Assembly: GCF_003325475.1 (NCBI RefSeq)
Contig: NZ_CP029495.1
Location: 992,001-1,056,000 of the forward strand
DNA length: 64,000 nucleotides
From: Chromobacterium phragmitis
GTDB taxonomy: Bacteria > Pseudomonadota > Gammaproteobacteria > Burkholderiales > Chromobacteriaceae
Direction of reading: 5' to 3'
The position numbers and the translations under genes were made by a program. Below are positions 29,540-39,213 of this stretch, piece by piece. Numbering within the stretch: the stretch's first letter is position 1; each line of letters opens with the position of its first letter. The notes beneath the pieces are model-generated. The model saw only the letters and a list, made by a program, of their open reading frames with translations, did not search any database and was not told the DNA's origin.

Positions 29540-31813
29540 TCAGTAGCGCCATTCCACGGTGGCCGAATAGGCGCGGCCGCGGCCGGTGGCGTTGGGCGAC
29601 CAGTCGGCGGACTGCAGCGGCATCGCGTTCATCACGTTCAGCGGCGCCGAGTAGCTGCGGTTGGTCAGATTGCTGACGCCGGCGCGCAAAGTCAGCTGCT
29701 TGTTCAGCTTGTAGTTGGCGTACAGGTCGATCAGCGTCGGCGTCGCGTTCTGCTGCTCCTTCTCCACGTCGCCGGTGATGTCGTCCGCGTTGCGGTCGGC
29801 GTTGATGCGGTAGCTCTCGCCGTCCTTGCGGAAGATCGCCCCCAGCTCCAGCTTGCGCTCCAGCAGCCGCGCGCCGACGTCCAGCGAGTAATAGCTGGAC
29901 GGCAGCTCGGTGATGTCGCCGAAGTTGAAGTTGGCGGCGGCGATGGACGGCGGCTGGCTGGTGCGCTCGCGGCTGTACGACAGGCGTGCGTAGACGAAGC
30001 CGGCGTCGTAGTTGGCCTCCAGCTCCCAGCCGCGGGTGCGCACCGGCGATACCGAGTTGGTGTAGACGTACATGGTGTCGCTGACGTCCGCCTCCTCCGC
30101 CTTGCCGGTGTTGACGTCGGCATAGCTGCAGCGCGCGCCGCCCTTGCAGATGCGGAACATCGTGCTGCTGATGTAGTTGTCGATCCTGGAGCGGTAGCCC
30201 AGCAGCTTCAGCCGCAGCGTGTCGTCGCGGCTCAGCAAGCCATGGAACATCGAATTGAAGCCCAGCTGCACGGTATCGGCGCGCTCGCCCTTGAGGAAGG
30301 GGTTCATCGAGTCGGCGCCGGAGTTGGCGAAGAACACCTCTTGCGGATTCGGCCCGCGCGAGGTGCGCGCCGCGCTGGCGAAGGGCTGGAACCACGGCGC
30401 CACCTCGGCCGAAATCAGCAGCGACGGATCGAAATAGCTTTCCTTCAGGCTGATGTCGGCCGCGCCCTGCGGGAAGCAGCGCAGATCGTCGCGGCAGGCG
30501 GGCTTGTGGCCGCCCAGCTCGAAGCGGGTGTAATTGAAGCCGCCGACCACGTTGAAAATGCCGTAGCGGTAGTCCAGGCTGGCGAACAGCGAGCGCATCT
30601 CCTGCTTGCCGGCCGGCGCGAACGGGTTGTTCTCTATCGCCTGCTGCGCGGTTTCCGGGTCGTCGATGTCGCTGAACACATTGCGCACGAAGCGGTTGCG
30701 CTGCCATTTGGCGCCGGTCCGCAGCGTGGCGTCGCCGCCCCACAGGTCGAAGCGGCTGGCGTTGTCCACGCTCAGGCTGTCGTTGACGTTCTCGGTGCTG
30801 GTATTGGTGAAATTGATCAGCGCGCCCGGCATATAGATCTGCTTGCCCTTGCCGTGGCTGGCCAGCGCCGTCAGATCCACCCATTCCGACAGCGGCGTGT
30901 AGCGGTACTTCAGCGCGTAGTCGTCGCTCTGGATGTCGCGCTTGGTGAAGTGGTTGCGATAACGCCGCGCCGACAGCTCGGCGAAGTGGCGGGCGTTGGG
31001 ACGCCATTCGGCCTTGAACAGCTGTGATTGCGGATTCTGGCTGAAGCTCTGGTCGCCGCCGAAGCCGAACTCGGTGCTGTCGACGCCGGAGCCGTTGCGG
31101 TAGGTGCCGCTGCTGGCGCTGCTGCTGATCGCGCCGACCAGGCCGAATTCGCCCCAGTCGCCCAGTTGCTGGCGCGTCGCGCCGGCCACCATGCCGCTGC
31201 GGCCCAGGCCGTTGTTGCCGCTCATGTACTTGGCGCGCGCGCCGTAGCGCTTGCCTTCGCGCAGCACGTCGTCCACGCCCAGGGTGCGGAAGTTGGCGCT
31301 GCCGGCCAGCGCGTTGATGCCGTTGCCGCCGGCCGAGCCGCCGCGCTCCACATCCACGCCGACGATGAAGTTGGGATCGATCAGCGCGCCGAAGGCGCTG
31401 GTCGGCACCGCGCCGTGGGCCAGTTCCGACGGCGCGCTGCCGAAGTAGTTCTGGCTGACGCCGTCTATCATGGTGTTGACCCGGCCCAGGCCGCTCATGC
31501 CGCGGATATTGACGCTGACCGCGCCCTGGTTAGGGTCGATCTGGGTGTACACGCCGGGCATGCCGCGCAGCACGGCGTCCAAAGACTCGGAACGGGTGTT
31601 CTCGCCGCGGCTGCTGAACGCGCCCGGCTTCTCCAGCGCGCGCTTCTCGGCGCGGTCGCCGTCAGCTTCCGCGCCGCCCGCCGCGCTGCCGCTGACCACC
31701 AGCGGCCGGAACTCCACCTTGCCGTCGGCCTGCGCCGCGTCGGCCGCCAGCGCCGATTGCCCGCATACCGCCATCGCGGCGCCCGCCCAATGCGCCATCA
31801 TTTTCTTGTTCAC
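29540..31813 (-). CDS. TonB-dependent outer-membrane receptor, heme/hemophore receptor-like
   Basis: A 757-residue receptor. It has a signal peptide (ending QSALAADA), a plug domain with VNIRGMSGLGRVNTMIDG and a 22-strand barrel ending in VEWRY with the C-terminal aromatic. SRGPNPQEVFF followed by MNPFLKGERA corresponds in position to the FRAP/NPNL region of heme receptors such as HasR, but the exact FRAP box is altered. Start is GTG at 31813, preceded by GGAGAG eight bases upstream; a TTG at 31828 overlaps that ribosome site. It is the last gene of a Fur-controlled exbB-exbD-tonB-peptidase operon. Substrate could be heme, a heme-protein or a peptide siderophore. Confidence 0.8.
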   Translation of the reverse strand: MNKKMMAHWAGAAMAVCGQSALAADAAQADGKVEFRPLVVSGSAAGGAEADGDRAEKRALEKPGAFSSRGENTRSESLDAVLRGMPGVYTQIDPNQGAVSVNIRGMSGLGRVNTMIDGVSQNYFGSAPSELAHGAVPTSAFGALIDPNFIVGVDVERGGSAGGNGINALAGSANFRTLGVDDVLREGKRYGARAKYMSGNNGLGRSGMVAGATRQQLGDWGEFGLVGAISSSASSGTYRNGSGVDSTEFGFGGDQSFSQNPQSQLFKAEWRPNARHFAELSARRYRNHFTKRDIQSDDYALKYRYTPLSEWVDLTALASHGKGKQIYMPGALINFTNTSTENVNDSLSVDNASRFDLWGGDATLRTGAKWQRNRFVRNVFSDIDDPETAQQAIENNPFAPAGKQEMRSLFASLDYRYGIFNVVGGFNYTRFELGGHKPACRDDLRCFPQGAADISLKESYFDPSLLISAEVAPWFQPFASAARTSRGPNPQEVFFANSGADSMNPFLKGERADTVQLGFNSMFHGLLSRDDTLRLKLLGYRSRIDNYISSTMFRICKGGARCSYADVNTGKAEEADVSDTMYVYTNSVSPVRTRGWELEANYDAGFVYARLSYSRERTSQPPSIAAANFNFGDITELPSSYYSLDVGARLLERKLELGAIFRKDGESYRINADRNADDITGDVEKEQQNATPTLIDLYANYKLNKQLTLRAGVSNLTNRSYSAPLNVMNAMPLQSADWSPNATGRGRAYSATVEWRY

Positions 31814-31954
31814 TGTCTGACTCTCCAAAGTGATCGCCGTCCGAACCGCCCTGCCAGGGGCGCGCGCGTTCGGACAGCAAGAAACAGGAGAGCGACGTGG
31901 AGATCAGGGCCGCGCGGGGCTGATCGCCCCGCCGGCGGCGGGATAAGGCCAGGC

Positions 31955-34057
31955 TCACGGTTCGCGCCAGCCGGACAGGGTCAGCAAAAAGGCGTATTCG
32001 CGGGCATTGGCCGCCAGCCGGGACACGCGGCCGGACTGGCCGCGGTGGCCGGCCTCCATCTCGGTGATCAGCGCCAGCAGCTGGCCCGGCCATTGCCGCT
32101 CGCGCAGCCGCGCCACCCACTTGGCCGGCTCCCAGTACGGCACCTGGCGATCGTTGAGGCCGGCGGTCACCAACAAATGCGGATACGGCCCGGCGCCGAC
32201 GTTGTCGACCGGGCTGTAGCCGCGCAAGCGGCGGTAGGCGTCGGCGTCGGCCGGATTGCCCCATTCGCCGTACTCGCCCACAGTCAGCGGCAGGGACGGG
32301 TCCTGCATGCTGGACAAGGCGTCGACGAAGGGCACCTGGGCCACCGCGCCGCGGAACAGGCCCGGCGCCTGGTTCAAGGCCGCGCCGATCAGCAGACCGC
32401 CGGCGCTGCCGCCCATCGCATACAGCTGGTCCGGCCGGGCGTAGCCCCGCCGCGCCAGTTCGCGGGCGGCGTCGACGAAGTCATTGAAGCTGTTCTGCTT
32501 GTTGGCCAAGCGGCCGGCCTCGTGCCAGCGCCGGCCCAGCTCGCCGCCGCCGCGCACGTGGGCGATGGCGAATACGAAGCCGCGGTCCAGCAGGCTGACG
32601 CGCGGCGCGCTGAATGCGGCGTCCATGCTCATGCCGTAAGCGCCGTAGCCGTACAGCAGCAGCGGATTGCCGCCCTTGGCCAGCTTGTCGCGGCGGTAAA
32701 CCAGCGACACCGGCACCCGCTCGCCGTCGCGGGCGCGTATCCACAGCCGCTCGCTGCGGTAGTCGGCGGCGCGGTAGCCGGCCAGCTTGGGCTGCCACAA
32801 CGCTCGGGTCTCGCCGTTGGACAGATTCCATTCCCAGGTCGAGGTCGGCGTGGTCAGCGACGAGTAGCGGTAGCGCAGCCGCCCGCTGTCCGGGTCCGGA
32901 TTGCGGTCGAACCAGACGCGGTAGCTCGGGTCCGGCAGCGCCAGCGTCCGGCTCGCGCCGCCGCGCCAGGCGATGGCGCGCACCCGGCTCAGGCCGTCGC
33001 CACGTTCCTTGACGATCAGATGCCGCTTCAGCAGCAAGAAACTCTCCACCTCGCGGTTCGCCGTAGGCGCGATCAGCGTTCGCCACTCGCCGCCGGACGC
33101 GGCGCTGCGGTAAAGGCCGAAACCCGCCGGATCCGGATTGGCGCGCAGGTAGAACGCGCCGCGGTAATGGTCCAGATAGTATTCGCGGCCCGGCCGGCGC
33201 GCGGCGAAGCGCTTGGCCGGCGCGGCCGGATCTTGCGCGTCCAGCAGCCAGGCCTCGCTGCTGTCGCTGCCGGCGACGGCGATCAGCGCGTAGCGGCGCG
33301 AGGCGCTGGCGGACAGGCTGACGGTGTAGCCCTCGTCCTTTTCCTCAAACACCAACGCATCCTTCTTGCCGTCCAGCGCATGGCGGTAGACGCGGCTGGG
33401 GCGATAGGTGTCCGTGTCCGGGTCCGCGGCCACGTACCACAGCGCGCGGCCGTCGGCGGACCAGACCATATCGGTTCCCGTCCCGCCTTCGGCGACCGGC
33501 AGCCATTGGCCGCTGGCCAGATCGCGCAGCGCCAGCCGCTGCGCGCCATCGCCTCTCACATCCTCGGCCACCGCCAGATAGCGGCCGTCCGGCGACAGCT
33601 GCCAGCCGCCCAGCCGGTAATAGCGCTTGCCCTTGGCCCGCTCGGCGGCGTCCAGCACCATCCGCCATTCGCCGCCGGCAGCCGGCCGGCGCTCGTACAC
33701 CGGCTGCTGCGCGCCCTCAGGATAGCGTTCACGGTATTCCCAGCCATTTTCTGTATAAGGAAGCGAGGCCTCGCCGCCGGCGCCGCGCGCCCGCATCTCC
33801 GCCAGCAGCGTGTCGCGCAGCGGCTGCTGGCCGGCCAGCAGCGTGTCGGCGTAGCGGTTCTCCGCCTGCAGATGGGCCAGCACCTCCGGCCGGCTGCGGC
33901 TGTCGTCGCGCAGCCAGGCGTAGGGATCGACGCGCGCGTCGCCGTGGGCGCTCAAGGTCTGCGGCCGGGTTTCGGCCCCGGGCGGCGCGTCGGCGCGCGC
34001 CAGCGCGGCGCACAGGCAGAAGCCCGCCAATGCGGCAAAGGAAAGAATAGGGTTCAT
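31955..34057 (-). CDS. oligopeptidase B-like S9 serine peptidase with signal peptide
   Basis: A 700-residue prolyl-oligopeptidase-family enzyme. An N-terminal Sec signal peptide ends near ALARA-DA (residue 22-23). A seven-bladed propeller occupies about residues 70-400. The alpha/beta-hydrolase domain has GGSAGG (nucleophile Ser), LNDRQVPYWEP (Asp) and EMEAGHRGQSGR (His). Oligopeptidase B cleaves after Lys/Arg in short peptides and is usually cytosolic; the signal peptide implies a periplasmic form. It sits between tonB (19 bases upstream) and the TonB receptor (142 bases downstream) in the iron-regulated operon, suggesting it processes an imported peptide-linked substrate. Confidence 0.9.
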   Translation of the reverse strand: MNPILSFAALAGFCLCAALARADAPPGAETRPQTLSAHGDARVDPYAWLRDDSRSRPEVLAHLQAENRYADTLLAGQQPLRDTLLAEMRARGAGGEASLPYTENGWEYRERYPEGAQQPVYERRPAAGGEWRMVLDAAERAKGKRYYRLGGWQLSPDGRYLAVAEDVRGDGAQRLALRDLASGQWLPVAEGGTGTDMVWSADGRALWYVAADPDTDTYRPSRVYRHALDGKKDALVFEEKDEGYTVSLSASASRRYALIAVAGSDSSEAWLLDAQDPAAPAKRFAARRPGREYYLDHYRGAFYLRANPDPAGFGLYRSAASGGEWRTLIAPTANREVESFLLLKRHLIVKERGDGLSRVRAIAWRGGASRTLALPDPSYRVWFDRNPDPDSGRLRYRYSSLTTPTSTWEWNLSNGETRALWQPKLAGYRAADYRSERLWIRARDGERVPVSLVYRRDKLAKGGNPLLLYGYGAYGMSMDAAFSAPRVSLLDRGFVFAIAHVRGGGELGRRWHEAGRLANKQNSFNDFVDAARELARRGYARPDQLYAMGGSAGGLLIGAALNQAPGLFRGAVAQVPFVDALSSMQDPSLPLTVGEYGEWGNPADADAYRRLRGYSPVDNVGAGPYPHLLVTAGLNDRQVPYWEPAKWVARLRERQWPGQLLALITEMEAGHRGQSGRVSRLAANAREYAFLLTLSGWREP

Positions 34058-34076
34058 CGTCGCTCGCGGCGGCCGG

Positions 34077-34826
34077 TCAGCCGGCCTGGTTCAGGTCAAA
34101 ATGGATGGGCAATACGATGCGGATCTGGCCGGCGACCAAGCGCTCCGGCGGCGGCGCGGGCAACGGTTGCGCGCGGCGCAGCACCGCCAGCGCCTCGCGG
34201 TCCAGCGACAGGGTGCCGCTGCCGGCCGCCAGGCTGGCGCTCTTCACCCATCCCCCCGCGTCCAGCGTCACGTCGACTTTGGCGACGCCGCCGCGGCGGC
34301 GGCTGATCGCGTCTTCCGGATAGCGTTTGTGGGCAGCCAGGTGGCCTAGCACCCGCCCCTCCCAATCGACGTTGCGGGCGTTGCCGTCGCTGTTCTGTGC
34401 GGCGGCGGTGTCGTCGGCGCGTTGCGGCGCCTTGGCCGACGACGCCGATTCGGCGCTCCTGGCCGGCCGGCTGGCGCTGTCGGCATCGGCCTCGCTCGGC
34501 GCGCCGTCGCGCCGAGCCTGCAAAGCCACGCTCTGCCTGGCCTCGTCATTTCGCGCCAGCTTCACCGGCGCGCGTTCGCCGGCGCGGGCGCGGGACGCGG
34601 CGCTGGCCATCTGACGTTGCTGCGCCACCGGCTGGTCCGCCTCCGGCGTCGGCGCGCGCGCCTGCAGAGCCACCAACTGCACCACCGCGGGCTGGGCGCT
34701 CGGCGGCTCGGCCTCGCTCGCGGCGGGCAAGCAGATCCACACCCACAGCAACGGCGCGAGAGCCAGCAGCAAGGCGCCGCCGCCCCAGCCGACGACGGGC
34801 CTCGGCTTGCGCTCGGCGGCGGCCAT
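34077..34826 (-). CDS. tonB: TonB energy transducer
   Basis: A 249-residue protein. A single N-terminal membrane anchor is at about residues 13-35. A long Ala/Pro/Arg-rich periplasmic spacer runs to about 155. The C-terminal TonB domain contains HKRYPEDAISRRRGGVAKVDVTLDAGG (described, partly), with the YP motif and LDREAL. It carries proton-motive energy from ExbBD to outer-membrane receptors. The spacer is Ala/Ser-rich rather than the classic Pro-Lys/Pro-Glu repeats. Start ATG overlaps the exbD stop (TGATG). Confidence 0.9.
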   Translation of the reverse strand: MAAAERKPRPVVGWGGGALLLALAPLLWVWICLPAASEAEPPSAQPAVVQLVALQARAPTPEADQPVAQQRQMASAASRARAGERAPVKLARNDEARQSVALQARRDGAPSEADADSASRPARSAESASSAKAPQRADDTAAAQNSDGNARNVDWEGRVLGHLAAHKRYPEDAISRRRGGVAKVDVTLDAGGWVKSASLAAGSGTLSLDREALAVLRRAQPLPAPPPERLVAGQIRIVLPIHFDLNQAG

Positions 34827-35242
34827 CAGCCCGCCTCCCGGCCCACCAGGCCCACTTGCAGGTAGCCGGCGGCGCGCAGGGCGTCCATCACCGCCATCAC
34901 GTCTTCGTAAGCGGCGGCGCGGTCGGCCTGGAAAAACAACGGGGTGTCGCGGCGGCCGCCGGTGGCGGCGTCGAGGACTTCGCCCAAACTCGCCAGCGGC
35001 GCCGGCTTGTCGCCCAGCAGCAGGCTGCGGTCCGGCTGCAAGGTGATGATCAGCGGCTTGTCCGGCCGCGGCGCCGGCTTGGCGCGAGAGGCCGGCAGCT
35101 CGATGCGCTGATCGACGCTGGACAAGGGCGCGGCCACCATGAAGATGATCAGCAGCACCAGCATCACGTCGATGAAGGGCGTGACGTTGATTTCGGACAG
35201 CTCGGCCAGCTCGTCGCCGCCGCCGGAAGGAAAGCCGCCCAT
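34826..35242 (-). CDS. exbD: ExbD biopolymer transport protein
   Basis: A 138-residue protein with one membrane helix (about residues 20-41). INVTPFIDVMLVLLIIFMV contains the proton-path Asp, and a periplasmic domain follows. Works with ExbB and TonB. Three bases separate it from exbB and its stop overlaps the tonB start. Confidence 0.95.
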   Translation of the reverse strand: MGGFPSGGGDELAELSEINVTPFIDVMLVLLIIFMVAAPLSSVDQRIELPASRAKPAPRPDKPLIITLQPDRSLLLGDKPAPLASLGEVLDAATGGRRDTPLFFQADRAAAYEDVMAVMDALRAAGYLQVGLVGREAG

Positions 35243-35245
35243 CGC

Positions 35246-36019
35246 TCAGCGCCTCGCCGCGCGCGCGTCCAGCTCGCGGCTGAGCAACAGCAGCAACTGG
35301 CCAGCCACCTGCTGCTGCTGGCTCTTGTGGCCTTGCAGCCAGCGGCTGAACAGGTTGTAGATCACCACCGCCGGAATCGCGGCCACCAGGCCGACCGCGG
35401 TGGCCAGCAACGCCTCGGCGATGCCGGGCGCGACGCTGGCCAGGCTGGTGTTGCCGCTGGCGGCGATGCCGGCGAAGCTGCGCATGATGCCCCATACGGT
35501 GCCGAACAGGCCGACGAAGGGCGCCACCGCGCCGATGGTGGCCAGCAAGCCGACGCCGCGCGCCAGCGACCGGGCGCGCGCGCTCTGCGACTGCTCCAGC
35601 CGGAACGCGGCGCGCGCCTGCAAGGCGTCGCGCGGCGCGTCGGCGGCCGACAGGGCGATCTCGGCATCCACCTCGCGCAGCAGGCTGCGCGCCAGGCCGT
35701 GGGCCGGCAGCGGCCGCACCCGCTCGCCGGCATCGGCCAGCGTCACGGCTTCGGCCAGCGCCGCATGGCCGCGGCGGCCTTCGCCGGCGGCCAGCCACAG
35801 CGCCGCGCCCTTCACCAGCAACACCAGCCAGCAGGCGAAGGCGGCAGCCAGCAAGGCCAGCATCACGCCCTTCACCACCGGATCGGCGGCGACGAACATC
35901 GCCAGCGGCGACAAACCGGCGTCGGCGGCCGGCTGGGCCGCCAATGCCTGGACGGAATAAAGCGAAAGGCCGCTGCCTGCGATGCCGGGCAACGGCCTGA
36001 TGGGAGTGCTGGGCTTCAT
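35246..36019 (-). CDS. exbB: ExbB proton channel subunit (MotA/TolQ/ExbB family)
   Basis: A 257-residue protein with three membrane segments (about residues 40-72, 150-172 and 190-212). The family block GLFGTVWGIMRSF and IAEALLATAVGLVAAIPAVV is present; it lines the ExbBD pore. First gene of the operon exbB-exbD-tonB-peptidase-receptor. ATG at 36019 is chosen over a TTG one codon earlier. A nearly perfect Fur box lies 40 bases upstream. Confidence 0.93.
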   Translation of the reverse strand: MKPSTPIRPLPGIAGSGLSLYSVQALAAQPAADAGLSPLAMFVAADPVVKGVMLALLAAAFACWLVLLVKGAALWLAAGEGRRGHAALAEAVTLADAGERVRPLPAHGLARSLLREVDAEIALSAADAPRDALQARAAFRLEQSQSARARSLARGVGLLATIGAVAPFVGLFGTVWGIMRSFAGIAASGNTSLASVAPGIAEALLATAVGLVAAIPAVVIYNLFSRWLQGHKSQQQQVAGQLLLLLSRELDARAARR

Positions 36020-36058
36020 CAATGATTATGAGTTTGGGTGGAGACGCCCCACTCTATC

Positions 36059-36084
36059 ATTAATGATTATCATTATCAATTAAT
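36059..36084 (-). promoter_or_regulatory. Fur box controlling the exbB operon
   Basis: On the minus strand this reads GATAATGATAATCATTA, matching 17 of the 19 positions of the classical Fur consensus, within an AT-rich palindrome-like region. It lies between chaN and exbB, directly upstream of exbB. Confidence 0.9.
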
Positions 36085-36108
36085 GAAATGGAAACCATTC
36101 CGCCCAAC

Positions 36109-36957
36109 TCATTCACCGGCTTTGGCGGTGTGCCAGACGTAGTCCGCCTGCTCTCGGCCCAGCTCCACGCCCTCCTCCGCCAGCACCAGCACCGTCGCCG
36201 GCCGCCCCGGCGCCAGATCCGCCAGATGCAGCGGAACGCCGACATCGCGCAGCACATGGTAGGCGCCGGCGATCAGCATCGCCGGCTTGGGCGCGGCCAG
36301 CAGCCGTTCCGCCATCCGCCGGTCGCGCTGCTGCTGCGCGGCCAGCATGGAGGCCATCATGCCCTCATCCATCTTGCCCCCGTGCTCGCCGCGGATCACC
36401 TCCTCCAGCCGGCTCGACGCCCGCGGATCGCGCGACGCCCGCCCCTGCGGCCGCTCGCGGCTGGCGTAGTAGGCGCGCATCTGCTCGCGGTCCAGATTGG
36501 CCGCCAGCAGCGGGTACGGCGCGCGCAGCAGCGTCATCGCCAGTTCGCCGTAAAGCGCCCACGGCCAGCCGCTCTGCCAGGCCACCAGTTCCCGCACCCG
36601 CGACGGCCGCACGCTGGGATCGCCCTGCAGCCAGGCTTTCACCTCGTCCACCTTGGGCTGCTGGCTGGGCATCAGCATCTCCAGCAAAACGCTGCCCTGC
36701 GGACGAGCCGCAGCCAGCCTGCGCGCAAGCCAGACTTCTATTTGATGATGCTGGCGGTTGTCGTGCTTTTCGCCCACCAGCAGCATTTCCGCCGACCCCA
36801 GCCTGGCCAGCAGCGCATCCGGACTCAGCTCGCGGCCGCTGGCCGTATCCACGATCCGTCCCGGCGGCGGGCCGGCCGGCTTCTCCGCCGGAGCCGCCGC
36901 GCATGCGGCCAGCCCTGCCGCCAGCAGCGCCGCGGCCATCCCTCTTTTCACGCGCAT
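36109..36957 (-). CDS. ChaN-family iron-regulated lipoprotein
   Basis: A 282-residue lipoprotein. It has an N-terminal signal with lipobox-like LAAC (Cys about 19) and a ChaN/DUF399 domain containing LLVGEKHDNRQHHQIE and AYHVLRDVGVP near the C-terminus. Campylobacter ChaN binds cofacial heme dimers and works with outer-membrane heme receptors. Here it has its own perfect Fur box and sits upstream of exbB in the same orientation, which supports a role in heme or iron uptake. The second Fur box between it and exbB suggests separate promoters. Confidence 0.88.
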   Translation of the reverse strand: MRVKRGMAAALLAAGLAACAAAPAEKPAGPPPGRIVDTASGRELSPDALLARLGSAEMLLVGEKHDNRQHHQIEVWLARRLAAARPQGSVLLEMLMPSQQPKVDEVKAWLQGDPSVRPSRVRELVAWQSGWPWALYGELAMTLLRAPYPLLAANLDREQMRAYYASRERPQGRASRDPRASSRLEEVIRGEHGGKMDEGMMASMLAAQQQRDRRMAERLLAAPKPAMLIAGAYHVLRDVGVPLHLADLAPGRPATVLVLAEEGVELGREQADYVWHTAKAGE

Positions 36958-36993
36958 TGCGTCCTCCGCTCTATCTTATCGAGCCGGATATTA

Positions 36994-37012
36994 ATTGATA
37001 ATAATTATCAAT
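36994..37012 (-). promoter_or_regulatory. perfect palindromic Fur box upstream of chaN
   Basis: ATTGATAATAATTATCAAT is an exact 19-bp inverted repeat that closely fits the Fur consensus. It is 37 bases upstream of the chaN start. Confidence 0.9.
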
Positions 37013-37098
37013 ATCAACCATGCGACGCCAAGGGCGGAAAACGGACGCAAAAAAGCCGGCAGCGAGCGCGGCCGGCCTGGCTTGCCTAAAACGGACGC

Positions 37099-37596
<498 letters not shown>

Positions 37597-37868
37597 GTCT
37601 TGATTCCTCGTCTGGGTTGGGGATGGCGCTAGTGTGGCGCAAAGCCCGCGGAATGCAACCCTGCCGGGCGCATGGTTGTCGTCGCTACCAACTGCCGCTC
37701 TACCGTCCCCATGCGCACCAAATTCCATACTGTTCTAAATGACGGCGATTTTTATTTTTATTCGTTATATAAAGTGCGGGTGACGCCGCCACCGTGGCGT
37801 CGCAAGCGGCAATTCGGGACGCGCTTACCGGCGTCGTCAACTGTCATCCGATTTCGTAGGAGTCACTC

Positions 37869-38342
37869 ATGGCCAACCAAGCAGATCGCGATCAGAAGTC
37901 CGGACTGTTCATCGTCAATTACAACGTATTCAAATCGAACCAGGTCGGCGGCTATAACCTGCAGCTGCGCCTGTCGGTTTACCCGCCGGCCCGCCGCGTC
38001 ACCGGCGAAGCCATCATCACCCACGCCACCGCCCAGCCGCTGGTTTTCGAAAACCAGGTGCAAGGCCACTACGAGGAAAACGGCGGCAACGTCGAACTGA
38101 TCCTGCAAGGCGTGCGCCAGCATCACGCCCAAGACCAGCAAGGCCAACAGCAGCAGGCTCACGCCCACCTGCGCGAAGATTTCTTCTTCGACGGCCTGCT
38201 GAAGGGAGGATGGCGCGCGGAGCACGGCTCCCACGGCCGCTACGCCTTCCGCCTGAACGGCCGCTGGATCGAGGAGATCGGCCAGGAAATCCAGCAGAGC
38301 GAGGAACAGCACAACGCCCATAAGGCGCTGCGCCTGCTCTAA
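37869..38342 (+). CDS. hypothetical protein, Gln/His-rich centre
   Basis: A 157-residue soluble protein without signal peptide. Residues 1-75 look like beta-strands (SGLFIVNYNVF, YNLQLRLSVYPP), followed by a Gln/His-rich stretch (QDQQGQQQQAHAHL) and a C-terminal half. The pattern recalls small domains of unknown function (DUF1842-like) common in Burkholderia and Chromobacterium, but I am not sure. Its own ribosome site (TAGGAG) and terminator indicate an independent gene. Function unknown. Confidence 0.8.
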   Translation: MANQADRDQKSGLFIVNYNVFKSNQVGGYNLQLRLSVYPPARRVTGEAIITHATAQPLVFENQVQGHYEENGGNVELILQGVRQHHAQDQQGQQQQAHAHLREDFFFDGLLKGGWRAEHGSHGRYAFRLNGRWIEEIGQEIQQSEEQHNAHKALRLL

Positions 38343-38356
38343 GCGCTGACCGCCCC

Positions 38357-38396
38357 GCAAGCCGCCAGCGCCCCGGCCTGGCGGCTTGCGCGTTTT
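38357..38396 (+). terminator. intrinsic terminator of the hypothetical gene
   Basis: A perfect 12-bp stem (GCAAGCCGCCAG / CTGGCGGCTTGC) with a 9-nt loop is followed by GCGTTTTC. Confidence 0.85.
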
Positions 38397-38498
38397 CGCC
38401 TGTCCCTAAAGACGGCTCCTCCGGCCCGCGACGCTGATCCGTGCTTGGATGCTGGATTCGTCCCACCATGCGGCTCACGCCGCTTTCTGGAGGCTGTC

Positions 38499-39203
38499 AT
38501 GTCCCATCCGCAACCCGAATCCGGCCGCCGCGATTTCCTGCTCGCCGCCGCCGGCGCGCTGGCCGCCCTGGCGCTGCCCGCTCTGCCCGCCGTCGCCCGC
38601 GCCTCGTCGGCCCACGCGCTGCCGCCGCTGCCCTATCCGGAAAACGCGCTGGAGCCGGTGATCTCCGCCCGCACCATGGGCTTCCACTACGGCAAGCACC
38701 ACAAGGCCTATCTGGACAACCTGGCCAAACTCACCGCCGGCCGCGACTACGCCGATCTGTCGCTGGAAGACATCATCGCCCGCTCCGCCAAGCAGGCCGG
38801 CGACGCCGCCATCTTCAACAACGCCGCCCAGCTGTGGAACCACTCGTTTTATTGGAGCAGCCTGCGTCCCAAAGGCGGCGGCATGCCGCCGCAGAAGCTG
38901 CGCGAGATGATGGACGCGTCCTTCGGCGGCGTGGACGCCTGTAAGCAGCAGCTGGCCGGCGCCGCCATTTCCCAGTTCGGCAGCGGCTGGGCCTGGCTGG
39001 TTCAGGACGGCGACAAACTGAGGGTGGTGAAAACCGGCAACGCCGACAATCCGATCACCGCCGGCCTGACGCCGCTGTTGAACGTGGACGTGTGGGAACA
39101 CGCCTACTATCTGGACTACCAGAACCGCCGCGCCGACTACGTCAACGCGGCGCTGGACAAGCTGATCAACTGGGAATTCGCCCAGCAGAACCTCAAAGCC
39201 TGA
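38499..39203 (+). CDS. iron superoxide dismutase with Tat signal peptide
   Basis: A 234-residue protein. The N-terminus SGRRDFLLAAAG followed by a hydrophobic stretch to about residue 37 is a twin-arginine signal. The rest is a complete Fe/Mn-SOD. Metal ligands sit in the FHYGKHHKAYLDNL, NHSFYW and DVWEHAYYLDYQN contexts. FNNAAQLWNHSFYW and the AISQFGSGWAWLV block favour iron. Export folded through Tat makes this a periplasmic SOD, facing externally produced superoxide. GGAGG lies six bases before the ATG. It stands alone; the next gene is convergent. Confidence 0.92.
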   Translation: MSHPQPESGRRDFLLAAAGALAALALPALPAVARASSAHALPPLPYPENALEPVISARTMGFHYGKHHKAYLDNLAKLTAGRDYADLSLEDIIARSAKQAGDAAIFNNAAQLWNHSFYWSSLRPKGGGMPPQKLREMMDASFGGVDACKQQLAGAAISQFGSGWAWLVQDGDKLRVVKTGNADNPITAGLTPLLNVDVWEHAYYLDYQNRRADYVNAALDKLINWEFAQQNLKA

Positions 39204-39213
39204 GCAGCGGGAC

